64,000 bases of DNA. Origin: Styela clava (lineage: Eukaryota; Chordata; Ascidiacea; Stolidobranchia; Styelidae). The DNA is taken from NCBI RefSeq assembly GCF_964204865.1, contig NC_135263.1:14677426-14741425 (forward strand), written 5' to 3'. Below the pieces are notes generated by a model. The model ran no database searches, had not been told where the DNA came from, and saw only the letters and a program-made list of their open reading frames with translations. The number at the start of each line of letters is the position of its first letter. The stretch's first letter is position 1. The translations under genes were made by a program, and so were the position numbers. Below are positions 1-12,400 of this stretch, in pieces.

Positions 1-3000
1 CAGAGATATTAGTTGTTAAGTTTCATTTTTTTTTTATCAGATATTGCATTTTTGCACAAAAAATAATAATTATAGGCAGTCAACCCAATATGTCGTGAAT
101 TACTGTGGTATGATTTTTGATAAAACCGGAATCTTTCCGATATGTCATGGAGCCTACCTAATTTATTGAATACCGGACAAAACTTTAGACATTGGGTCGT
201 TTTTAGGATCTGAAAAATAACATTCAAAACGAACTAGTAATATATTGTTTCAATTTGATCTGATAGTATTTATTCATAGGTACAGTACATCAAATATAAT
301 TCATGAATCCAAATACTTCGATGAAAACTACTTAAAAAAGTGACAATTCGGAAAAATATGTTCTCATTTATCTAAACCGTTCTACATTCGAATCAACAAA
401 TTGTCAAATTTTACAGTTGGTTTTCAAAGCTTATTTTAGGGAGACGGGGAGATTTCAAGTGTACACACTCGTTCATTGTTGTGTTAATCATTAAGTAAAT
501 CGAACTTCGTGATTAATCATCCAGAAACTCATAGAATTGCAAATATACACTTAAAGAGGAATGGGTTGTGATTGTTTATCAATCAAATGCAGAGCACTAC
601 TTTACCTTCATTGTCGAAAATTTGAAGCAAATGATCCTGATTTGACAGTAATTTAAATAATGTCATAGATGATACAGTAAATCAACACCATCATTTACCG
701 GGAAATGTTAGTCTATTTTCTAACAGTCAAGCTATACTATGAAAATGACTTAGATTGGTTTTTATATAATTACCAGCCAAATTTCAGCAATGGTATGCAT
801 TGAACTTAATCAATTAATTATTAATTAATAATAAATATTCATGCATGCAATTGGTCACGGATTATGCAGTATATTCGATGTATAATTTGGTATCGGCACT
901 CTACGTGTTACGTATGTTACAAGACATGCGAAGAACATCGATGAATTCACTACATTTATGGGAACTTATAAGGAATTTAACCTAAAACAGATTTGTAAAC
1001 AGGCAAACTGTTTTAGGCCGTAATGGGCGCCCTGTCTAAATTTTTCCATTCCTAGTCCGGAAAATGTTTTTGTTGTATCTTTGTATGCTCACGATATGGA
1101 ACTGTCAATACCTTATTAGATATAGAGGTATTTATCCTTGAAAACGAGTTTCTATACCTAATGTACCAAATGGAGACGTCATCGCTTTGAATTTAAACTT
1201 AATGTAACAACACATGCTAGTTTATAAACCTAATATTACTTGCGTCAGTGCGTGCATTCGGTACAAGACAATAGAAAATAAGTTACCATATTGTTTGCTG
1301 AAATTTTACTACATCGGGTTTGCACAGACCATCGGAATGTGGTTTACGCAAAAGCACTGTTCGGTCTTTTACGCACGCAAGTCATAAATTTCCGTAACAT
1401 TTTGCAACTTCATTGCGCTCAATAAATTACCCTTTGGTTCTAGGGATTACACCAAATAAATTAATTTATCGCTGTCCTTGAAATGATTACAGAAATCGTT
1501 GTCAATTTATGCGCAGTTAAGTATATGGATTATAAGCTAGCTTGGAAAATTTTATTTGTGACATAATATCACTAAATTATCATGTAACAACACAAAAATA
1601 AATGTTTATTTTCAATCAATTGGATTTGATAACATATTGCCAACTTGCTGCATTAAAATAGTTTCAGCGACCAGTATGGTACCACTGCGACATTCCCGTT
1701 GGAAGTCATACGCTGTTCGTATTGAATTGTCCGAAATGTTTCTGATGTTTACATCTCCGTGTGTCCTTGTGTGATATTGAAGTTCCTTAAATTCAAAGTA
1801 GCAAGCCATTTCGTAAAATATTTATTTCTCCAGTATACGACAGCTTGGTGATGTTGTTTGTATACTACCTCCGTCATAACGATGCCATCTGTCGCCGGAA
1901 ATGTAATATAAATCAGAAATAAACTATTAATTACGGTCCTTAGATAAAAAGTTCAATCTATATGTTTGCCTTACTTGTTAGAAGGTGCTTCAAGAGATTA
2001 AATTTCTGAGCGTAGGCACTCGAAGAGTAAAATAAACTTCAAGTTAATGTAATCGGAAATGCTTGTTTTACCAGTACTCAAACTTCTGTTTCGTACCATC
2101 GTGTACTGTACAATCAGTTTGTGTATTTAGATTATATAAGTTAACATTAACGAGTAAACGTGGTTTATTATAGGATACGTTAATATCAGAAGTTATTGAG
2201 TTAATAAAATCATAGCAGTGTGTTGCCTTCTTACTTGAATGGAATTCAGAAAGTCTTTTATAGGATCAAAAAAATTGAACAGAATTTTGGAGTACTTCAA
2301 AGTCGCTTGAAATATAGTCTGAAGCGTACGTTTGACGCAGCAACAGTGAGTTGTGACCCATAAAAAACGGAACCCACAAATTTCCTAATTACTCTTAAGA
2401 AAAATGAAGAAAATGTATTAAATACTTCATTAATTAAACTTCTGTTTGTTTTTGTTCTGCTGTATTTGAGTCGCCTTAGAATCTTAGATGATACATGAAA
2501 TACAATTTTTCTGTGGACAGAGCTTTCGCTCATGTGTGTAACCAGAATTTAATAATAAAGTCATTCATTTTGTGTTAGATGAAATGTAGAAATACGGATA
2601 AATAGGTGCTTCAAGGCTGGTCATGTAGAAGTAAAAGGCTTTGTATGCGATTTTGCTAACTAAGATCATAATAACGTCGCCAACGGTAGCAAATAACGCT
2701 CGATGCAAGAAGTATTTTATTGATATGGTCATAAAAACATCCCTCTTATATGTGGATTGAAACATGATTAGCAATCAGTAGTCAATATATATCATTAGGC
2801 TACAAATATACATTCATGTTATAGTCAGGTCATACATGATCGAATATCCTAGGTACTGTGTACTTAGTCAGATAATAATTACTCGTTCATTTTAGGGGAA
2901 TACAGTATAGGCAATCGATAAAATATGTACAGACTAATGCCGTCGTTTTAAATAGTCAATTCTGATTGTTTGAGTCTTATTGAAAGTAAAAGATTAGATG

Positions 3001-3207
3001 CCCATAATATTGAAAAATCGAGTAAAAATATGATAGCGTTTCACTTCAACAAGCATATATCCAAAGTTCCAATAAACGGTTTCTGAAATATATACAGTAT
3101 ATATATATATATAGATATATAAATGTTTTTATTTATTCTCATTTCCAAAATGAGCATAATACACATTTGGGGAAATCTTATTCTTGATTGCTTTTATCAC
3201 AATTTAG
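1..3207. other. Noncoding stretch before first recognised formin exon
   Basis: No exon, RNA gene or mobile element was recognised here. The sequence is AT-rich with only short chance ORFs and a short TA dinucleotide run near 3099-3120. It is either an upstream intron of the formin gene or intergenic DNA. The exon at 3208 starts in mid-codon, so at least one earlier coding exon must exist, but I could not find a proline-rich (FH1-like) exon here. Confidence 0.5.
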
Positions 3208-3421
3208 ATTTGCCTGGAAAAAGATTCCAGACGTACAAATCACTGACGCTGAGACTATTTGGAGTCCTAAGGAAAATTCAAAAAACACGCCCCGACTATC
3301 GGTGGACATAAATACAATACAAGAATTATTTGCCGTGAAAGACGTAAAAAGCAAGATCCGATCTCCATCTCCCAGAGGATCGAGAGTCGGGTTAGGCCCT
3401 CAGAATGAAAATAAAGGCCTG
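3208..3421 (+). CDS. FHDC1: Formin exon: FH2 lasso region
   Basis: The acceptor is AATTTAG and the donor CTG|GTGAGT. The exon opens with one base that completes an Arg codon, then reads FAWKKIPDVQITDAETIW and later IDVNTIQELF-like residues, matching the start of FHDC1-type FH2 domains. It ends in phase 0. The preceding exon must end with two coding bases. Confidence 0.85.
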
Positions 3422-6400
3422 GTGAGTACTAAATCATTTTGCTGTGTTTGGAAAGGGAACAGAATTATCTATTTCTGGCAGACTTTTGTATTGATGTGCT
3501 CAAACATCATCGATTCGAACAAGTATTCTTTGAGGTGTTACTTAGGTAAGGGCTAAGGCGGCTACTCAGCCAACTCAGGTATGGGAATTTTAAGGGACGT
3601 TCAACACAATATAGACAATTTATCCTACTTCGAGTAGATTAGTAGTACTGGATTGGTAGTATTGGCCCCACCGGTATAGTCAACTCAATTTGCATTTAGT
3701 TACTTCGATGGGCATTAGAATAACATTAAAAGAAAATATTCTAGAGGCGTCACGTCTTTATGATTGATATAGAAATTCGCTTACACAGTTTTTTCTGCAT
3801 ACCTTTCCTATTCTCTCGCGTGCTCAAACTCTTAAAGTTCGCACGATATATCAAGTCAAACCCCTTATGCTCACAATTACTATTCACTCTGTCAATCTTG
3901 TAAGGCTTCTGTGCTTTGTTGTGTTGTACTTTCAATTCAATTGTTACATTAGACTGATGTTTACTTTATAGCAACCAAACCCAAGCTAACCAAATTGTAA
4001 ACGAAAACATTATGCCTTTATAATGTTTGTATCATTGGCGCAATTTGGCTTGACCACGCATGTGCTATTAAAACACCGTTATGTGCGTACTGTACCGGTA
4101 CCGTAAATCAGGGTTTTGATTTGGATATTTTTGTTTTTCTAACCACTGCTGACCCAAACGATTTTCCCATGTTACCACAGAAAGAAAGGGTACAGGCTTT
4201 ACACAACATTCGAGTAATGCGTACGCGATTGGTCGCTGAAAATGATGTTTCTTTTTATCGATAATTGGTTCCAAAACGCCAGCGTTGTAGAATATGAAAT
4301 ATAAATTGGAATATTTACCAGGATAAGACTTATTTTTAGTCTTAGCTACACACCACGTGAGTATATTGTCGGCATGTCAGATTCCATTATTTATTGGAAA
4401 ACTATTTTTGATCTGCGATAGTGCATCTAGAGAGGAGAATTGATCAATCTTATTCATTGGTTTTAATTAAAAACTGTTCTTTCTAAACGTAACAACAAAT
4501 TGGTGAATAAATAAATATGTATTAATTTTGTTTCCCAAATATATCTTTTTTCGTCTTTGACTATAATTACGCAGCAATGTTTTAAGGTGTTATTTTTCTT
4601 ATTTCTGCAGTTTTGGCTGTAAACAGATCTACTTATCTTAATTTGTCCACATAACTATCAATAACTTTACTCCTATATGGTCAGTTGGTTATGTATTATG
4701 ACGTAATCTTCTGACCAACAATCGTTTTTGTAACAGATGGATCGCTATGGCTTGTCTCGGATATGAATCTTGTTTATTGTGTATTAGATAATTGTCGAAC
4801 AATATATATCATATGCAGAAGTGTGATTTTCTCATCGCCTTGATTGATTTGAGTCCAGTGACCCATAGCTCAGCGTTGCTGTAGCTAATTCATTCTGACG
4901 AAACCTGATCACACACCGGCGCATCTTCTGTGGTATCACTCGTGCCACGCGTTTGAGCAGATAGCAGAATGTTGTTCTAATTATTACAGCACTGGGGTCG
5001 AATTACACAAATCCAAATATTAGATCAGTGTCTTGTATCATGATTTTATGTACTTTGTGTTAATTTGAGTTACAATACACTTCATTGCCTTTCCATGAAA
5101 CGAAATTGCCTCGCAAGTGATGGCGCCACAACTATTCACCCGCCTAATTACACTAATAAAACTGTTGGTTCAATAGATACCGACACCTATGAACGTTCAG
5201 CAACTTTGTGTTTGCAACCAGCACTCACTCTGCTGCGTTTGAACGCTTTGGATTACTACTTTTAACTACGGGCCATGGACAAAACTTATGTGTCCGGGTC
5301 GTGTAGAAATACAGGCTCATTTTTGGGCTGAGCCAAATCGCAATATGTAATATTTGCGTTGAAAGATGGACATGACACTCAGAAAAGCCCAACTGGCATT
5401 TTCTCATTTCACAGTCTTTGGACATACTAATATACGAAAATATCTCTATTTTAGATTACTTTTCTCGATACAAAACAAAGCATGAACATCAACATCTTTC
5501 TACGGCAATTCAAACGGTGAGTACAGTTTATTTTCAAATTCAATTCGATTATTTTGTGAGAAGCAACATGTTCGAAATATACTTCATCGTATACCAATAC
5601 ACAATATATATTGACTGTGGAATTCGACGGCCATGCAGCATCCAGATTTTTTCAAGGCGAAAAAATTGCCCCCAAATGAGAAACGAAAATAAAACACTCA
5701 TTTCATCCTATCTTTACCTACTCAATTTTCACCCGACATCGATATTAGGATCGTGTTCAGGCGGTACACTAACATTCAAGACGGGTCACCTCGTACATGA
5801 TCAATAACTGAGTTGTATTTTTAGCTGCTTTTCGGAATTGATTTGTAGGGCTCAATTTGTGAATGAGCAAATAAACTTTTTGTTAAAATATGTTTAATCA
5901 GTTTCTAGTGTAAGGAGATAATAATTAGAGAAAATATTAATAAGGTGACAATAATGCACTCTTTGAAATGATTGTCCCAGGATATACGATTCTAATCTAT
6001 GTAATCCATAGATTATATACAACTTCGCCTTAGGATTCAATGTAAACTTCCGTAAATCTCCCTATTCACGCACAAACACAAAAATCGTAATTAAAATCGG
6101 CAAGTGTTTCTTAAAATACAATTGTAAGGCCATGTAAGTGACATTGTCAATTGAAGTGGAAGTAAGATTTCCTCAACAAAACATAAAAGTCGATTGAACA
6201 TGGGCCTTAGGTGGGTTTTATACCAGGTGGTTGTGCGTTACAAGGGCCAAGCCTGGTAACAACCGGAGACAATTTTACGGCATTTACAGGATTCGTGGGA
6301 AGGGTAAATTCACACAAAGTAGTACTCATCGTCTTATTAAATACCAGTTAAACGATTATGGAAAACTTGAGGTTACCGAGTGTTTTATTGGTGCTCATTT

Positions 6401-9400
6401 GTTTCAGAAGTAGCGCTGAGGTTTCACTTTTCCTTCGATGTCCAGCAGAGCCAACGAGCAAATAATCAACATTTTCTCAGCGGGATCCGGCTTTTGTTCA
6501 AATAGGTTTCTGATTGTGTTTTTACACTGCGGTTCCCATGCGCCACTCGAGTCGGCGCACTTCGCTCGTTCAAACGATGTAAGCCCGGCCACTTGAGAAC
6601 AAAAACGCTCGTCTTGGCCTACTCGAGCCTCGGCAGTCTTTCTTTCCATGAAAAAGAAATATTTTCGTCCGAATGACAATACTAGATTTAACATTAGGGT
6701 TCTACAGGTAACCATCATGACGTCATTAGGCCCCTTGAAATTTGAGTGTTTACTAGAAGTTGCAATGGTGCCATCAAGTTTAGGTGAACTCCCAGGCTAA
6801 TATATAATTTTCACTTCGGTTTTAATGTATTTGACCAACTGTTTAATGGTTTTTATGAAACTATACTTTGTGATTTTGACATAATAACTGTTTTAACAAA
6901 TAACTGTTTTTTTACTTCCATGTTCCATTCCATGTTTTAACTACGAATTTCATTCCATTTTATAATATTATTAACTTTAAAAAAGTCTGAATGCACCTCG
7001 TAATAGTGACATAGTCAAAATATTTTGTGATACTTTATATATCCTTATTAGATTTGAATTTCATTATCCTTATTTGGCTCATGCACAGGCCCTAAATACA
7101 AGTGAAAATCACAATACTGCCATTCACATATTTCGCATTCATGCTAGATGTAGTCATTCACACAAACGATTTTGTTAAAGAAATTATACGACGATATTTA
7201 ACTATGATGGATTGTTCCATTGGTTTGACGTTCGATTCAATCCTGATAGTTTTATTGTTGAACAACGCAAACAAATAGTACGAAACATATCATCGACAAT
7301 TCATGGTCTCGCTATGTAAGTTTTTAATACGTCTCACATGAAAGGACAATTTTATTTGCTTTTAAAGAGTTCCAAAATACATATCAAGCAATTGTATTTT
7401 ATTTGTAAAACACAAATCGTGTCTGATCAAATGCGATTCGATTTTACTTATAAAATTTACTTCAAATTTGGGGAAAAGTTCATTTGATTGCTTTGCATTC
7501 GATTTTTATCGAATATTTATTTTTCCGCAGTCACATAGTACCTGAATGGGAATTTCAAAGCCGGGAATGTGAGGGCCATTTTGTGAATATAAGTAGAATA
7601 CCGCTGTCGATATTTGAATGTAATTGTTTGAATAAACTCAAAAACCCAACTTACAAGACACTTATATGTTAAGAATACTACTATTCCCGTTTTTCAATAG
7701 ATAAACGTAGGCTCTGGTGATTAATAATCTTATTGCAATATTTAAATGAATGAATTTACAAGAAGTCAAAAATATTTCAGTACTAGATAATATAGCAATT
7801 TGTGATAAAATGATACTTTAGAGTTGGCTTATCTGAAGCATTCAAAGCGTGGTATCTGGTAAAATGTTGCAAGCTTTAGACCAGGGGTGTGTAACAATTT
7901 TTGTTGGTGGGCCATATAACCAACTTCAGACATTTAGCTGTGCCACACAAATATCATAGTTTTCCCTGTTCACAACGAATTGAAAAATTATCACAAAAAA
8001 GCGTTATGTATTTCTACCCATGCGAGCGCCTATCTAAACCTAAACTGTCGGATTAAGATTTTAGGTTTGGTGGGGAAAAATCCGAGTGTTGAATCGGGCC
8101 ACACTTAATGACTTGGCGGGCCGGGTTGTGGCCCGCATGCCGCCTGTTGCACATCCCTGCTTTGAACCAACTACATAATGCCTTGTAAGCATATTCTATG
8201 ATCCATTATTCGCTGTGTGAAAAAACTTAAATTTCATCTAGATTTCCAATTTCAGATTCGCGAAACAGGCAATTCAGATATTATAGAATGAAATAAAATA
8301 TGAGTACAAACGGCTGGTTAAGTAGTTATTTCATTGGAAAACGAAACTTTAAATCAAGTTTCATTGTAGAAATCTTACCCAATAAACTATATTCAACAAG
8401 AAAGAAACATTGTAACCATTAGCTATTTATTTTGGTTACCGACATAACGCCATTATGTAGCAACGCTAACAAGAAAATGAATAACAGTCCTTGTAGATAT
8501 TCTTCAATGAAATAATGAATAGACATTCCTCAGAATCCTAAATAATTTGATCTTTGATTGTGAGCTCATGCTCGATTGTTGCTAATTTGACTGTAGCCCA
8601 TACTTGATATGGTATCACATTTTTTTTGCGATAAAAGTGCTGTTGACAATGTAGTAAACTGAATTTAATGGCTGAGTACCGGTATATTAAACTTAAATTA
8701 CCTTGTCTGTCGTAAGCAAGAGTTACTGCCAATCATGTCTGGAATTTCAGGTATAAAGTTTAATGTTAGAAGAACTGGTTTGCATGACCTGAAGGTTAAA
8801 GGTACAAATTGTTTAAGTCGTACATGACCGCATTTTAAATGTTGGATTTTGTTTTAAGCTACCCTATTTTGCATTTATGTATTTAGATATAACAAGTTAT
8901 GTCATTACTCTACTTTTCTCTAAGATAAACAGAGAAGTGTGTGGCAATATCCTATATTTCCTATAAACTGCATAAAAAAACAGAGAATTGGTTGTGGGGA
9001 AACACCGGGACAGCACCTAAAAATATTAAAGGCTTTTATTTTAGGCACGACCAAAAATCATTGCATTCATGTTATAGGATAGGGTTTTATTTTTACTGCA
9101 ATTGTCGTCCAGTTCAGTACAATCACTCAAATTGAACCAGTTATTATATTTGTGATCTGAAAAATTTGTTGTTATCATCCACTCAGTATGGCCAATTGTC
9201 CATACCATCCTATGTAATTTTCAATTCAAACAGACAAAGATTTCAGCCCAAACGCGTTTTCTTTATGTCGCCTAATCGCTTGTAGCTGAGTCCACAACCG
9301 ATCATTTACAACTTGTCATGCTCTAAGCCCTAGCTTAGATAAGCAAAATATCGAAGAATAAGAGTAGCCCATGGTGGACAGGTTAGAATTACCCCTGTGT

Positions 9401-12400
9401 GTATAACATAGCAATAGGAAGCCTGGTTCAGTCCATTTTAAGGCAGCGTTTTAACAATGCTAATTTGAACAATGTCCCGTGCAATATCGAGGAAAAATTC
9501 CAACGAAACTCATTACAAAATGATGGAGTACCGCCCAGTTGGTAAATGACGTGCGCGGTACCGACATTGTTTGTCCAAATATAAATTCGCTGATATTGGT
9601 TGGAGAGGGTTTGTGATTTTATTATATTTACCTGACCTTCTGACATACGTTATAGAGTGACCACAAAAGCGCTTATATAGAATGTCAAAACCAAACTTAA
9701 ACTACACTTTTATTCCATACGGTCGGTATTTATCAGATTAAATAGGCTCTGGCCAAACTCGCTCTCCTACGTATTTGTGGCGACTTATCCAAAACCGTCT
9801 CCAGGGCGAGGGTGATTGCATTTAGAACTGCTGTATTCTCGTTTATTCTGCTGTAAGTTAGTGCGCGATTCCTTGACATCACATTGTTGAAATGAAAAAT
9901 TGAAATTTGCTTTTATTTGAAGTTACTTGTGCCGACCATACACTAATCTTTACCTACTTGCTGGAATTTCACTGAATTTATCGCTCAAGTACGTAGTCGA
10001 CAATCATATTAGAGATAACGTTAAAGTGTTTAAAAATATATGATGAATGGATTCGATCTCAAGTTAAATGCACGAACGGCAAGACTATTTCAGAATAGTG
10101 TTTGAATAATGATGTCGAGTAGACCTACATTTTTCGAATAGGCAAATAATTTTGGTTTAAATACATTGCCCATCTTTGGCAATGAAATTGTTTCACTTCG
10201 CAACTGAAAATGAATGAAATGAGGAAAACAAATCTAAAATAAAACAGAAACATCAAACGATTAATGTTTAGCAGAATGACTACTGAAATATTTTATTTTC
10301 ACTCTCTGAAACAAAATTGAAGGATGCTTTTGAATGGAAGTATCAATCTGCATTCCCACTGTCCTCATTTACGTGACTCTTCACTCGGAACAAGGCAAAG
10401 TGTAAGAGGGCAGGCCCTACTTTTGATTTATCGCAACATGTTAACGCTGTAGAGCAGGGGTCACCAACCTTTTCGAAGCCGAGGGCTACTTTTTGGGTAC
10501 AGATTAAGCTGCGGGCTACCAGTTCAATGTACACTTCTAAAAAATCAGTTGCTCGATTAAGCTTCAATTATTGATATAATTACTGGTATTTAGTGAAGTA
10601 TAGACACTAATAAACTTTAGAATTATTCAGGAAATCAAACAATTATCACAACGTTGCAAATAAATTTCTATCAATAACACTTGTATTTCAAAACTGAGTG
10701 TTTTCAAATTGATTTTCAACACTCTGCACAAGTCTAAGATAAAATGTAATTACCAGTTGTACTATCAAATGTTGCAGAGTATTATACTCCGACGTGTAAC
10801 TTGTCACTGTAACTCTGAGCGAGTCTTGCAGATTTTCATCAGTGAGGCGTGTTCCGGGTTTGTTCCTGGTGGAGTGAGTCGCGGCGCTATGACTCCTCGC
10901 CGCCGTAGGGTGGTTCGCGTAACCGCTGGTCGGTTAAGGCTTCCTTCGCCATCAAGTCCAGGCTTCCGGGAACAAATAACTAACTAATCCCATACCCGAC
11001 ATCGAATGGTAACCGGCAAGAAGCCGTGGTTTGTCATATGGTTAAACCGTCCTATCTTCTTCCCCGGGATAAATATGTAAATCTCCTCCTATCCTGAGTT
11101 TATGTCAAAAATGTTGATTCGAAAGAATAGGTTGAAACAAACGATGGTCTCGTAAAATAGGATTGCTGTATGATTTGAATCGCGAGCTTTTTCTGTCCGT
11201 ACTGTGCTGACCAGTGGTAGTTAGCGCAGAAGATTACGTGACAAGAAGTGAAATATCTCTCCGCTTTGCCGTCGCTGAAATCGTCCCACTAATGAGACAC
11301 GCGCAGGCTGTTTTCATGGTGGTATAAATATATCCACCTCCCATTCATAGTGAAAATGATGGGTTTTTCTTTGGAATCAATGATTGTATTATTACTGCTC
11401 CGCTAACCAACGGACAAGAAAAAGCGCGGGTTCGTGGAAAGTGACTTCATTGTGATGTCATAATTGAAAGAGTGTTAATTGACCCGTCACATTACTGAGG
11501 TCAAAGTAAAATAAGGTTGATGGTTACAATAATTAATATAGTGTCATTTCTAGTTTCCATATAAGTGTGATTTATACTAAAATAGCAGGACAAAATATAA
11601 TTGATGTAGCTTACTTATAAGAGCCGTTATTAAGCTTAGTTTGGAACAGACCTGCGGGCGACTCATATGGTCTTTGCGGGCGACTTGGTGCCCGCGGACA
11701 ACGCGTTGGTGACCCCTGCTGTAGAGATTCATTACGATATATCGTTAATAATTAAACTTTCGTTCAATGTTATTTAACATTCAATCTGTTAAAAAGCAAT
11801 GCTTTATGGTGACGTTTCATTTTTGAGTCGTGAATATCTAAGCCACGAGTATTAAGTAAAAAATCTCCATTTGAACCAATTTTCGTTTTGTGTGGTTCAG
11901 CACATTCGGATTTTATTACATGATGTGATTCGTTAGTACTAAATCCAGTGGTATGTTTAGTCAATATTATTATATATTATTGGTTGGTTGGTGGTTTCCT
12001 CCTTATTTATTAGGACGTGACTATTTCAAAATCTGTGGACTAGATTAAGTCTGAGCAAATTTTGATATAAATAATCTTGACAACGCAAAAACAAATATAT
12101 ATTACATCAAAATATATTCGTAATAGTAGAATTGAGTTTGTCCCGTTTTCTTGAGATTTTTCCTGTCTATTATCTCTAAACAAAGCTCTGGAACAGTTGA
12201 CATTTATCTCTAGAGAGCCATTGAAACTACCGGCATTTTTCTTCGCTCGATCATAGGCATTAAAATAAATGTCTTTTATGCGTTAAATTTGCTATAGGGT
12301 CAAATAGGTGATACTTTCAGCGAAAAACAAAAAAAAATGTTTTTAATGTTTACTTCAGCCTGTCGCTATGATTTCGTTGTATGAAAAATGACAAGCCTAG

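Noticed and set aside
6404..6718. 104-codon minus-strand frame in the formin intron with higher GC
   Set aside because: No motif or family recognised, and no splice or polyadenylation context. It could be a decayed retrocopy or transposon piece, but that cannot be supported.
10709..10987. 92-codon plus-strand frame within the hAT-like element
   Set aside because: Arg-rich translation of a GC-rich noncoding core with no transposase motif.
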